Notes under the pieces: generated by a model
Database searches by the model: none
Seen by the model: the letters and a program-made list of their open reading frames with translations, nothing else
Told to the model about the DNA's origin: nothing
Source: Paracentrotus lividus
Lineage: Eukaryota; Echinodermata; Echinoidea; Camarodonta; Echinidae
Assembly: GCA_940671915.1 (NCBI GenBank)
Contig: CALNVZ010001764.1
Coordinates: forward strand, 37,962 to 101,961
Direction: 5' to 3'
DNA: 64,000 nucleotides
Translations under genes and position numbers: made by a program
Shown here: positions 1 to 10,745 of the stretch, in pieces
Numbering within the stretch: position 1 is the stretch's first letter
How the letters are laid out: the number at the start of each line of letters is the position of its first letter

Positions 1-746
1 TTGTTTCCCCCCCCCCCAAAAAAAAAAAAAGATAATTTAAATAAGAAAACATCAATTCACCACTTTAACACAACTATTCTTTAGTGTGTTTTTTCTTGAT
101 CTTATATTATACAGAGCCAAAATAACCTGGATATAAAAAAATGACTCATAATTGATGTGAAATGGTTTTCAATTTAGGGTTGAAAAACATTGTTTCTTGA
201 AAATGAATTAGTTATGTAGAAAAAAAAAAACGGATGAAAGATATGAGACCCCCTAAGATGAAAATTGTAATCCTTTTTTCTTTTTTCTTTTTTCTCCTTT
301 TTTTTTTTTGCATCTTAACTTTAAGCATCAGGTGATTAGACAAATGATTATGTTATGTTCTGGAAAACCTTTATTTTCCTGACATTTACTTGCTGCTACA
401 TCAAAGCAGCATATTTGAATGTAGTTTTCACGTTTCAAGTTCAAATTTTCAAGTTAATTCCACTCGTAAAAACGATACACGGCTAAGAATTATATTAGTA
501 CTCGAAAATATATATTTTTCTGTCGGAATGATGAAACAAAGCATTCAACAACATTATCTGATGGCCAATTCGAAATTTTAATCCTAAGAAAAAGGAACAC
601 CCCATCACACTCACATGAATGATTCTATTCAATCACTCTTTAAATTTTGAAATGTGACATTACAAGTTCATGCCAGCATGATCAAATAAAAAAAAAATAC
701 CTAATGTGACTTCAACAAGTTCTGATACCAGATTTACGTGAACAAA
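1..746. other. Non-coding AT-rich DNA, nothing recognised
   Basis: This stretch opens with a C then A homopolymer run and contains several A or T runs and a CT-rich tract near 270-310. The short open frames in it lack domain features, start context or splice borders that would make them credible. I see no gene or element boundary until the inverted repeat that begins at 747. Confidence 0.5.
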
Positions 747-1577
747 CACTGAAAAGATAACTTTGTCACAAGGCCAGATTAATTCGTCAATCGGGGTAAA
801 ATAATTTGTTTTGCGATATAACTGTGAAATGACAAACTCATGGTAGTATACATAACAAATTGATCGAGCACTATTACAAAGTTTCAACTGGTGTTGACAA
901 AAACAAACTTGCGCATGACTGATTTATTTGCGTGACGACTCTTCGCAACCGTAATTGACAAATCCTCTTCGCAGTCAATGTAGAAATGACGATTTTAAGT
1001 TGGCCATAACGAATTATAATACAAATTATTTGCTGAAAAACAAATCAATTTGTTGACGCAAAATGCATGACAAATTTAGCTCCTGAAGACAGTTTGGGAA
1101 ACCCCGCACATAATCAGCGTCTTCGAATCACTCGCCGGTCGCCGTGATTTAGCTGCGAGGCAAGGCTTGAGCTGGCAAGTGTTGACTGGATTTGATGTAT
1201 TTTGAATTTGTTTCCTCAGGAATTTCGAGGTTCTATTAAAACTGACAAAAATATTAACTATCTGTATTGTTTGTTTATTACAGGTGTGTTTTCTGACTGT
1301 TACATGACAAATTAACGTCAAAATGCAGTACAAATTGATGAATGAAAAAAACAAATTGAAAAATGAGAATGAGGAAATAAAATGTTGCAATGACAAACTT
1401 TGAAAAAGGTTTGTCAAATTAGACCACTTTTCATGACAAATTAAAATTCGTCATGTTATGGTGCATGACAAATCTATAATGACAAATCTTTGGCATGACA
1501 AATTTATTAATTTGTTCAATTAAACCACATTAATGACAAATTTATATTTGTCAATTGACAAAGTTATCTTTTCAGTG
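747..1577. mobile_element. Fold-back MITE with CACTGAAAAGATAAC ends
   Basis: The left end (747-768, beginning CACTGAAAAGATAACTTT) is repeated exactly in inverted orientation at 1,556-1,577. The inner flanks on both sides are rich in a short motif, RTGACAAATT, in either orientation, most densely at 1,410-1,570. No transposase frame is visible, so this is a non-autonomous element of about 830 bp. An open frame on the minus strand (1,076-1,417) lies inside it but is low complexity and resembles nothing I know. Superfamily is uncertain; no convincing target duplication is seen. Confidence 0.75.
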
Positions 1578-1760
1578 AAGGTGGAGTTAATGCTCTTTGG
1601 GTTTACCAATAAACACAACCCGATTAAAGGTTTGCCTTACATAAAAGCATGTGTTTTCATGTGGGGAGAGTAATCAATTAATTGTTTTTATACATAATTT
1701 TATATTCATAAAAAATATCTTTTGACAGAGGTCTATACTCTAAAGAAGGCATATAACTAT

Positions 1761-3786
1761 GGTTCTAGGACAATTACCCCTGGACAATTACCCCCCGAGG
1801 ACAATTACCCCCCGGACAATTACCCCCCCCCCCTCTCCGGCATCGATGTTGAAATCATTGTGAGTCTCGCCCGGTGTTGCATGTTTTCGAATTATTTTCT
1901 ACTTTCTCTTTCCCTTTCTATTTTATATTTCTCTTTTTCCTTTTCTCTCTCTCTCTCTCACTTTCTTCTTTTTTCCTTGCTTTTCCCTCTCTTTTTTCTT
2001 CCTTTTTTCCCCCTTTTCCTTCCCAATATTCCAGATTAAGATGTGGCTTTATAACTTAATAAGCTTAATAACTTTAAAACAAAGATAATACACACAATAA
2101 CACCTTGTAATTTTACCATTTAGGGTGATAGAAGTTAAACGTCAAAGAAGGAAGTTAAGTACCAAAATTCCTAAATTGTAAACGATATGACATAATTAAA
2201 TACAGTGTTTTTCCATACTCCATAAATTAGCAAACAAAGTGAAAATATAAACTAAAGCCCAACGTCAATTTAAGCAAAAATAAGGTTAATCGTAAAATCA
2301 AATGTCATAAATTACTTATTTTTCACTGTACTTGTTAATTTATAGAGTTAATTATGGCCCTTATGACCTCCCATAGAAACCATGGTTTCAGACCACGGAT
2401 TTTGCAGAATCCACCGTCAAGAATTCGGGCCAATAAGGTTTTGTTTGATTTACACCACCTTATTCATGTGGTTACTGTATAAAACTATCGAGAATTGATT
2501 ATTGTTAAAGACAAAAACAACGTAGTATTATCCAAACAAATTTATTGATTTTTATCGAATTTTATTGTATCACATAAATCAATTAATTAGGCCTGAAAAA
2601 ATATGAATAAAGTTGATATATGGCATTGGGGAGAAATGAAGTATAAAGATAATTTGCAACTTGTACAAGACCGTTTCGTCTGATGTTGTTGTTGCTCTCC
2701 TTACAGCGTTCTTACGATAAACCAGCTATTACTAAGCATTTCATGCTTCAATATTGCCGTTGGAACATATTAAAATTACAAATATCTTTACTATGGTTTC
2801 GCAGACGTTCGTTGCTTGGGGGGGGGTGGTAATATGTCCTCGGTGTGATTGTCTGGGGGTAATTGTCCTCGGGTAATATGTCTGGGTGTTTAATTGTCCT
2901 CGCGCGTAATTGTTTGGGGGTAATTGTCCGGAGTATAATTAATCCAGGGGGTAAGTAATTTGTCTTGAGGTTACTTGTCGTCGGAGTGATTGTTCACGGG
3001 GTAAAGTTGCTACCTGCGGTGTAATTGTTGGGAGGTAAGTTGTCCTCAGGGGTTAATTTTCTGGGTTAAGTTGTCCTCGGGGTAATTGTCCGGGGGGTAA
3101 TTGGTCCGGGGGGTAATTGTCCTCAAGGGGGTAATTTGTCCGGGATTTATTATCCAGGGTAATTGTATTGAGGTACTTGTCCGTCGGAGGTATGTGTCCT
3201 CGGGGTAATTGTCTGGTGGGTAATTGTCGCAGGGGGGGGGGTAATTGTCCCTCGGGGTAATTGTCTGGGGGGTAATTGTCCGGGGGTAATTGTCCTCAGG
3301 TGGTAATTGTCCGGGATTTAATTATCCAGGGGTTATTGTATTGAGGTACTTGTGCGTAGGAGGTAATTTGTCCTCGGGGGTAATTGTCTGGTGGGTAATT
3401 GTCCGGGGGGGTAATTGTCCTCGGGGTAATTGTCTGGTGGTAATTGTCCGGGCGGGTAATTGTCCGGGGGTAATTGTCTGGGGGGGTTAATTGTCTGGGG
3501 GTAATTGTCCGGGGGGTAATTGTCCGGGGGGTAATTGTCTGGGGGTAATTGCCCGGGGGTAATTGTCCGGGGGGTAATTGTCCGGGGGTAATTGTCCGGG
3601 GGGGTATTGTCCGGGGTTATTGTCCGGGGGGATAATTGTCCGGGGGTAATTGTCCTCGGGGGTAATTGTCCTCAGGGGTAATTGTCGGGGGTAATTGTCC
3701 GGGGGGTAATTGTCCTTGGGGGTAATTGTTCCGGGGGTAGTTTGTCCGGGGGTAATTGTCCGGGGGTGTAAGTTGTCCTGCTACGT
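1761..3786. mobile_element. TU-like fold-back transposon, copy 1 (GGACAATTACCCC arms)
   Basis: The element starts GGTTCTAGGACAATTACCCC and ends with a diverged inverted version, flanked by ATAACTAT (1,753-1,760) and ATAATTAT (3,787-3,794), an 8-bp target duplication with one mismatch. The left arm is a short run of GGACAATTACCCCC-like units (1,768-1,835). The right arm is about 960 bp of the complementary unit. A polypyrimidine domain (1,900-2,030) follows the left arm. The core at about 2,100-2,470 matches, in inverted orientation, the core of the element at 31,378-33,198. The architecture (tandem-repeat terminal arms, 8-bp duplication, no coding core) is that described for sea urchin TU elements; assignment to that family is inference. 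Confidence 0.8.
2816..3780 (+). repeat. GGGGTAATTGTCC minisatellite (right arm of TU-like copy 1)
   Basis: This is a tandem array of roughly 14-bp units of the form GGGGTAATTGTCC, with variants carrying CTCGG, CTCAGG or CTGG insertions, more than 50 units in all. It is the expanded inverted counterpart of the short array at 1,768-1,835. Some 190 bp is open in one plus-strand frame only because the unit lacks stops; it is not a gene. G-run lengths vary from unit to unit, which may be real or homopolymer error. Confidence 0.9.
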
Positions 3787-3794
3787 ATAATTAT

Positions 3795-5750
3795 GTATCA
3801 AAATAATTCATATTGAACACTATGTTATTTGTATTGTGCACAATCTTACAATATATAAACCCTATTATTTGAATGTCCATTGTGCATTGAAAAAGGAATG
3901 CAACAATGATAACCAATATCTTAATTAAGATAAATTTTTGTGCGTACCCTTATAGATAAAAGAGAAAAATAATCATGAAATATAGAATTCCATGAGAAAG
4001 AAAAGGTATGTTTACTTATTTATTACGGGTATTGATTAGGATAATTCATGTCACCAGGTCATGTTCCATGACAGAATCAGAGCCCATAATGAACTCGTCA
4101 TTTTGTATACTGATAAATATACGAGGGAAATCCCCTTTTCATTCCGAAATGGTCCAAGTCCGGACTCTAAATAAACAATCCATAGGACTATGCACTCGTA
4201 TATTATGGGAAGATTAAAACCAGTGGATTATAAGGCAGCATAGATCACTACATATTATTTCATATTGATATAACACGATCTATACAATAATTGGTGCATA
4301 CCGGGAAGCGTGGGAGAAGCAAAGTCTAAATGGTTTCTCCATGAGAGCAACAATATGTTGGTATGGACTTTGCACTCTAAAATACAAACCCAGCAGTTAA
4401 AACACCCTTAATTTCCAACCTGTTTTATATAGGTAGGAAGCTTGGTTGGTAATATACAGCTGCTTTAATTAATAGATACAATTATCATTTTCGCTCTCAG
4501 CATGTTCAGGGGTCACGTATATACCTCACCAAACTGAGTTTATATTTTCTTTCATATCGAAACACATTTTAAATGTAACACGTTGTAGATCGAGCAGAAT
4601 AACGATACAAACATGACAAAGTAATTTCAATGGCAATATAAGCAGAAATGTATGTTTTTAAATTACAATTCATACCCATACAAATTCGGAGTAAAAAAAA
4701 AAAGAAAATATAACAGGACATCTAAATTACCTGAAGATTCTGAAGTAGTACCATCAGTTATGAAGGGTTCTGATTCTGCTTTGAAATAATTAAGAACGTT
4801 TTGGAGTGTTTTACATACAAATTATAATCAAAGAGTTCACATTTCAAACAGTGCTCATTGGTTTTTATTTAAATGAAGTAGCGTCTGATGTAGATTTACT
4901 TTAATAATAAATATTAGTCATCTAATATCGTGTGCTTAGTGATTCTTATCTGAACGAAATAAAGCCAACAAACAACTTGAATTACGTCTTTGAATAAAAT
5001 AATTTATATTCAATATTGAACTAACTGTAATGGAGTGTAATGTCTACGTACAACTTGAGCCCCTGATTAATCTTTCCAAGCTTTTAACTTGCTAATAATA
5101 CAAAAATTTCAAACGGGGAATAATTTCTTTGAGTTTAAAAGTCCTTAATGAATTAAAAACAAAACAAAAACAAAAAGTAAAGAAAACTAATAGACACACC
5201 CGTCGAAGGAGGATCGGTGGTAGTTCCTGTTTATGAAATGGGAGAAGAGCAAAATATATAGTTTTTTAAATACAAATATTACAAAGAATTATATCAATTT
5301 AAATGACAACAGGTTTGTGAGCAGAATTTAACGAATTTGTTTTCCAGTTTACGTCGAAATAGACATCATCAAAGGTTGGAAGAGCCCCCTTTTTAATTCC
5401 ACAAAATGACCAATGCTACAAGAATTCATGTATAGGGCCACGTTTCGTATTTAAAAAAAAAAAAAAAACGATGCAAATCTTTAAAATGCGTAGTTGAACC
5501 TATGTCATGTACATATATGTAAACAGACGGGGTCTTCCCACGTGGCCGACATGGCCGAGGGTCAGGTCCACGAGACAGAGTGAAACCACCGAGGCCGATT
5601 TTTCTCATATCGTATTTTCTTATTTTGAAATTTTAAATAAAATTTATTTTGATAGGGCATCTGCGTATCTTTTGCTTTTTGAAATACATATATAGTAAAT
5701 AGTGGTAGAAAAATACGCGTTGCAATTGGCTAGGTCAGTACCACGTGACC
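3795..5750. other. AT-rich DNA, no secure gene
   Basis: No element with recognisable ends was found here. On the minus strand a 45-nt segment (4,731-4,775) has an AG before it and GTAAT after it and is phase 1 at both ends; it would encode a short Ser/Thr-rich acidic stretch (core TDGTTSESS). It could be a stalk exon of the upstream Ig gene, but this rests on splice borders alone. Open frames at 4,008-4,217 and 5,426-5,695 look non-coding. Confidence 0.3.
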
Positions 5751-6088
5751 TACCCTGCTGGAAAGAACACACTCATTCACATTGTGAACACAGTGTGAAA
5801 ACATAGTTCACACTGTGTACACAGTGTGAAAACACTATCCACACTGTGAAAACGTGATTTCACAGTGTGAACACCAACACAATGTGGAAAACTACACCTT
5901 GTTCACAATGTGAAAATTGATTTCACAGTGTGAATATACCAGCTCACAGTGTGAAATTGATTTCACAGTGTGGCCACAATGTGAAAACGCCCCAATTTAA
6001 CATTGTGGAGCAAACTTGACAATGTGAAACACAGTGTGATCACACTGTGTTTCACATTGTGAATGAGTGTGTTCTTTCCAGCAGGGTA
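5751..6088. mobile_element. MITE made of TTCACAnTGTGAA units
   Basis: The ends are a long terminal inverted repeat starting TACCCTGCTGGAAAGAACAC and continuing through CACTCATTCACATTGTGAA; the right end is its complement at about 6,040-6,088. The interior is a dense run of the short palindrome TTCACA(C/T)TGTGAA and variants, so the whole 338 bp is self-complementary at several registers. No coding potential. Because the inner units are palindromic the element could fold in many ways. Confidence 0.85.
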
Positions 6089-6111
6089 CCTTCAATTTAT
6101 CATATTGTACA

Positions 6112-7115
6112 TACACTGTTCGTCATAAAGGTGGAATTTTTTTTTCTGGCTTAAGCGACGTTATGTTGCTCCGTTATTAATTTCTTGAATGTGTCTGTCA
6201 CCGCTTTCACTTTTTGGGATCCTGGGTATATCTTGGACGTTCCCTCAACCCTTCCCGGGGATTTTTCTACAAAAAAGTTTGTCACCCCCAGAAGATGGCC
6301 ATTTTCGTCATTTTTTCTTAATTTTGGGGCCCTTTTTTGTTCACGCGACCCACTTAGGCCCCCTCAGTCCTACCCCAAGGAAACATGTCTGAGGTGGAGA
6401 TTTGTTATTGTTCTTTAAATTAAATCTAGTTTAATGGTTACAGGCTCGACTCTTTTGTCTAGGGGAGGGGTCAAAATTTATTTTGATTGGGGTTTAACAT
6501 TTATTTTATTCATTTTTACACTATGGAAATTTCTATCTTCCCTAAATTGTATTGTAAAATCTCAACAAAACATAAATCAAAATAAAATATTATCAATAAT
6601 GACTATTTACAGCCTTGTCATCAAGGCTAAACAAAATGTAAGGGGAAAATGATGATATTTAAGGGTTAAAGGTTGTTTTTCATTTCTTTTGTTTTCAGCA
6701 TAAAGATGGAATAAAATATTCCGAATTTTCACCAATCTCGTTGTCTACTTCAACCCCTCCCCTATACAAGAGACCTTAGCCTGTCCCCAGAAATATAGAT
6801 TTAACTTGAAGAACAATATAAAACAGTATACCTCAGTCGCTTTTCCTGGTGGTAAGACTGAGGGGGGCTTGATCGGCCGGGAAAACAAAAGAAAAGGCCC
6901 CAAAATGAGAAAAAATGACAAAAATGGGCCCCACGGGGGTTGACAAGACTTTTTTGGAAAAAGGTCCACGTGAAGGGTTGGGAAAATGTCCAAGATATAA
7001 CCAGGGTCCCAAAAAGTAAAAGCAAAAAAAAAACATATTCAAGAAATTAAAGTCAGAGCACAATCATGTCTCTATAGCGGCAAAAAAATATTCCACCTTT
7101 ATGACGAACAGTGTA
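6112..7115. mobile_element. Tc1/mariner-like fold-back element, copy 1
   Basis: The element is bounded by TA dinucleotides and starts CACTGTTCGTCATAAAGG; its right end is the inverted form CCTTTATGACGAACAGTG. The two halves are complementary over most of their length, for example the GGACGTTCCCTCAACCCTTC segment on the left and its diverged complement near 6,970-6,990. It is therefore a fold-back of about 1 kb with a short centre near 6,610. No transposase remains. The short end sequence and TA flanks fit Tc1/mariner-type mobility, which is inference. Related copies lie at 35,964-36,940, 44,733-45,680 and 55,527-56,485. Confidence 0.85.
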
Positions 7116-7886
7116 TGTACAATATAACTTTCAGCTTTTGGAGGGTAAAGCCCGTGTTTAATGAATGGGGAGAGTAAGTTACAAGTTAATAACAATGGAT
7201 ACGCGGAGCAAAAATATATGTCACAATAGCTTAATTAGCACCAAAAACTTGGCAAACCTAAAACCACATTAGGCAAGGTCAAAGATCTAGGGGTCTATTT
7301 ACTATAATAAATAGTGAACGCTCCATCTTGCAACATGACTGGATGAACTCCAAATACTAAATTGTGCACCTCTATTTCACCTCGGTCTGCGGCCTCGGAC
7401 AAACAAATCCGCACTCTGGATAATTTAGCATTTGTCGTACTTATATTATAATCCAATATATTGCGCGATAGATTGTACACTATTTATATGGGATAAAAAC
7501 ATCAAAATTTTGCTGTAAATTTGTGATTATTTGGCGTCAACATGCATGATCAAGGGCCAAGTAATAGTCTAGTAATGGAAATACCGCTTCAAGTGCAATA
7601 GGTATTCACAGCCGTATAGGCTTTTCTTTGCATTTTTACGATATGCGTTTTTTTTTTTTTTTTAACGAGAAGTGGACCTACAACCCAGCCTCTTCTTTGA
7701 CGTAGAAATCACGTAGAATGATATTTAAGCAGAATATTTTATAGTTGATGCACACTGTTTTGGACAAACATATCACATTCTGTTGGAAATTCCATTAGTC
7801 TAGTGTGCGATTAAACGAACTACATCAACGCTAAAAATCTAGTAACTTAAAGTCAAACATAAATTTTCACCCTAAAGTTTTATATA
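7116..7886. other. Intergenic DNA, nothing recognised
   Basis: This is a plain AT-rich interval between two fold-back elements. I found no repeat boundary, splice-bordered open frame or RNA signature here. Confidence 0.4.
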
Positions 7887-8544
7887 TAGGGGAGACCGGG
7901 GATGGAAGTTACACGGGTTAGTTGTTACAGTTCTCAGTGTGCTAAGTTGGAACAAGAGAGTTCGTGCTAACTGACATCTATATACAGCCTATACACATAG
8001 CTGTGATGAACTGCCGGTCGTGAGATTTCTTCGTCGTTTTATCAAAAAGTAAATCAACATAAACCAAAACCATTTTTTACAGTTCCAAGTGAATTTTTGA
8101 CAACAAAATCAAAATTTGTAATAATTCTTACAACTGAAGGCACATAATGATAGTCTGGTATTGTGAATATAGTTCATGTATGTCACTAATATACCCCTCA
8201 ACCATGCCCAGTAATTCTGCCTATGGCAGTGCTACAGTTGATTTTATGTTTAAAATCACCCATGGGGCAGGTTGTTACAACAACCTACCCCATGTCGATG
8301 TAACATGTATGAACTATTACAAATTTTAATTTCTATCAAAAATTCACTTGGAACTGTAAAAAAAAAAAAGTTTTTTTTTTAAATTTACTTTTCAATAAAA
8401 CAACGGAGAAACCTCACGACCGGCAGTTTATCACAGCTATGTGTAGGCTATAGATGCCAGTTAGCACGAACTCTCTTGTTCCAACTTAGCACACTGAGAA
8501 CTGTAACAACTGACCCGTGTAACGTCCATCCCCGGTCTCCCCTA
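7887..8544. mobile_element. Fold-back element with GGGGAGACCGGGG ends, copy 1
   Basis: The ends are TAGGGGAGACCGGGGATG on the left and the complement CATCCCCGGTCTCCCCTA on the right. The arms stay complementary for well over 150 bp (for example CAAGAGAGTTCGTGCTAACTG near 7,951 against its complement near 8,460). The centre near 8,270-8,290 is a small palindrome around GTTGTTACAACAAC. TA flanks on both sides suggest a TA target. A second, more divergent family member lies at 24,338-25,224. No coding content. Confidence 0.85.
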
Positions 8545-9082
8545 CATTTCTCATGCTGTAAAATGGGCCTGACTGCAATATTCTAAAATCCACTGAAATA
8601 CTCAAAAACCGGCAAAACGGTGAATATCCATCTCTCATTTGGATATTGATGTATCAAATAAACCAATTCAACAACAAATTGGGAGATTTTTTGTTCAGTT
8701 TTATGCTTTTTGAAAGCGTCATTAAAATGATCATAGTAAATATGAAAGCTTTTGTAAAATTATACTTTTCAATATCTGGTAATTTTTTAATAGTTTTAAA
8801 ATGTTACTATAATGTAAATTAGAAGTTTTCTGAACTGATGCCGTTGTTAACTTTTTCGTTCTATATTTTATTACTTGGGGACAAGTAGTTGAAATCAGGT
8901 AAAAATCTTTACTTTTTTTTTTAAATAAAACCTTATTTTAGTTACATGCATTTTATATTGGCATGTCAATTGTTTATTTTTCAATTTGATTATAAAATAT
9001 GTTTCGTAGGATAAATGCTGCTGAAAAAGAGAAAACTGGGTTCATATTTCATGCAAAAAGTCGCAAAATTAAAAATGCCAGC

Positions 9083-9331
9083 GTTTGGTGAGGGGCTGAT
9101 TACCCTGTCTTGTCCGCCGAGGAATCTAGTCCCATTCCGGTATTACGTAATGTTTCATACGTACCATGATGACTTAATTGCTGGTTGTAGTGATTCTTCT
9201 AATTATTGGACATGTAGATATTCCGGTTTACCTATAATAAGGATGCATTGGATATGCCCAACACATATGGATAACATGGACATGTTCTTAAGTGTAAAGC
9301 TCGTGTTTATGTTGACTGAAAATAATTGGAA
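9083..9331 (+). pseudogene. Possible decayed Ig-like exon on the plus strand
   Basis: An open stretch reads FGEGLITLSCP near its start and FLSVKLVFMLTENNWKYAD near its end, a layout that recalls the B strand Cys and the E-F region of a variable-type Ig fold. No clear F-strand Cys follows: the frame runs directly into the hairpin at 9,332-9,525 and stops at about 9,356. An AG lies just before the FGEG segment. It is on the strand opposite to the Ig gene nearby. It may be a truncated exon of another Ig-family gene, or chance; I weight it below even. Confidence 0.35.
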
Positions 9332-9525
9332 ATATGCTGATGACGTGCCTTCCTGAAGACACCACCTTACTAAAGGCAGCCACGGGAGATGGTCGGTCTA
9401 GAAATCACAATGATCACTACGATGTACTACGTTGATCAAATTGTGAATAGGCCTACCAGACCGACCATCTCCCGTGGCTGCCTTCAGTAAGGTGGTGTCT
9501 TCAGGAAGGAACGTCGTCAGCATAT
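9332..9525. repeat. Near-perfect long hairpin
   Basis: The left arm (from ATATGCTGATGACG, through CCACGGGAGATGGTCGG) is repeated inverted on the right with about three mismatches in the outer 69 bp. The roughly 50-bp centre is itself imperfectly palindromic. The structure has no TIR-like ends or obvious target duplication, so it looks more like a local inverted duplication than a MITE. If transcribed it would form a long double-stranded RNA. It lies about 110 bp from the last recognised Ig exon of the minus-strand gene. Confidence 0.9.
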
Positions 9526-9633
9526 CTTTAATTGTATAGCAATCGGCACATAATTTATAAAAGAATCAATATGAAGTGAACGCATTCAGAACGCTTAAAT
9601 TACCATACGACGTAGTAAAAAAAAAACACTTAC

Positions 9634-9906
9634 TAATAGGGTCATATCTTGTTGGATCACTGGTTGTATTTCCCTGGTAGTTGCCTGTCACGCATGTGTA
9701 GTTTGCGGACAGGTCCAAATTTGTTTCTAAAACCTCTACGAAGTTGACTGATGTTGTAGATTCATGGATCAAGATACCATCGGAGTATATGTAGTAGTTT
9801 CTTATGGTTGGAATAGGTTGATCTGCCTCAGCAATGTTACATGACACTCTTAGGTTTGAATCATGTGCTTGGAAACCAACCATCACAATACCTGGAGCCG
9901 GGGCAT
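9634..9906 (-). CDS. Third Ig-domain exon of minus-strand Ig gene
   Basis: This 273-nt exon is bordered on the minus strand by TTATTTTATTCAG and GTAAGTG and is phase 1 at both ends, typical of a single Ig-domain exon. It encodes an extracellular Ig domain: the first Cys in LRVSCNIAEADQPIP, a YYIYSDG segment where the C strand is expected, and an F strand of LDLSANYTCVTGNY. Potential N-glycosylation sites are NYT and NTT. It follows the 10,164-10,469 exon across an intron of about 257 nt holding an AT microsatellite. It resembles C2/I-set domains of cell-surface recognition proteins; the specific ligand cannot be told. Downstream exons were not found. Confidence 0.8.
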
Positions 9907-9946
9907 CTGAATAAAATAAGAAAGATAAAAAAAAGCTACATGTTTA

Positions 9947-9950
<4 letters not shown>

Positions 9951-9987
<37 letters not shown>
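9951..9987. repeat. (AT)n microsatellite in Ig-gene intron
   Basis: This is an uninterrupted AT dinucleotide run of about 37 bp within the short intron between the second and third Ig exons. Confidence 0.9.
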
Positions 9988-9990
<3 letters not shown>

Positions 9991-10163
9991 GTTTACTAAA
10001 GTACAACTGATCTAAATTTATAAACATAGTGTATTAGGTTAAAATATTTTCAACTTTTCTTTTCGTAAACTTACTCTGGCTGATTTCTATTTCTATAAAT
10101 GGATGCCATCATGCTATTAAAAATAAAAAGTATTTTTTTCGATGCTGAGTCCCAAAAACTTAC

Positions 10164-10469
10164 TATGATTTAGAGTTATAGTTTCTTCTCCATTCAGAGC
10201 AGTTACTTGATGACCACTAATGACACATTTCAATGTCTTTCCATTGTCCATGATATCAGCTGGAAATGTGCACACACATCTCTTGCTGAATAGACCTGGA
10301 TCAGCTGACAGGGTTATGTCGTCTGGATCAGGACAAGGTGATTCACCATCATCTAGCATCCATGTAATAGTTTCATTGGGTCTACCTCCCACAGCCTCAC
10401 ATGTTGCTTCATACATATCAATGTTGTTATCTATTGTACTTGTCAGGGACAGCGTCCGTGTAGATGCAA
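10164..10469 (-). CDS. Second Ig-domain exon (C2-like) of minus-strand Ig gene
   Basis: The exon is 306 nt, phase 1 at both ends, with a CTGCAG acceptor and a GTAAGT donor on the minus strand. The domain reads ATCEAVGGRPNETITWML, the hallmark first-Cys and Trp region of C2-type Ig domains in nephrin/sidestep-like and related surface proteins, and closes with LKCVISG. Two or three extra Cys (SPCPDP, KRCVCTF) may form a second disulfide. NET is a possible glycosylation site. Joined to the V-set exon the codon at the junction is intact. A decayed partial duplicate lies 150 bp upstream at 10,622-10,745. Confidence 0.82.
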
Positions 10470-10621
10470 CTGCAGATCACACATTATAAAGGGTAAAGGA
10501 AGGATTGATTTAGCATGTTTAGTACAGGAGACTTTGATAATTTCGTTTAAACCTAGCTCCGCCCCCATCATATTTTCATGTTACTACTGGATTATCACAA
10601 GGTGATCAGTAAGTACCTTGC

Positions 10622-10745
10622 TCCCAGGTAATAGTTTCTTTGGGTCTACCTCCTAGAGCTTTAAATGTGGCTTCATGCATGTACGTAACGGTATCAATAT
10701 TGTTATCTATTGTACTTGCAAGGGACACTGTCCGTGTTGATCGTA
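10622..10745 (-). pseudogene. Degenerate partial duplicate of the second Ig exon
   Basis: On the minus strand, after a CAG, this segment encodes a near copy of the start of the 10,164-10,469 exon (STRTVSLASTIDNNID, then ALGGRPKETITW). The conserved first Cys is replaced by Phe (ATFKALGG instead of ATCEAVGG), and similarity ends just after the Trp, where a stop soon follows. It is therefore a truncated exon duplication that cannot fold as an Ig domain. It could be skipped or used as a poison exon; nothing in the sequence decides that. Confidence 0.8.

Noticed and set aside
3290-3490. Plus-strand open frame of 66 codons
   Set aside because: It is the GGGGTAATTGTCC minisatellite read in one frame; the repetitive Gly/Val/Asn peptide is a by-product of the unit.
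5199-5226. Possible Thr/Pro-rich stalk exon on the minus strand
   Set aside because: It is 28 nt, so it would break the phase-1 pattern of the neighbouring exons, and the in-phase translation is not Thr/Pro-rich.
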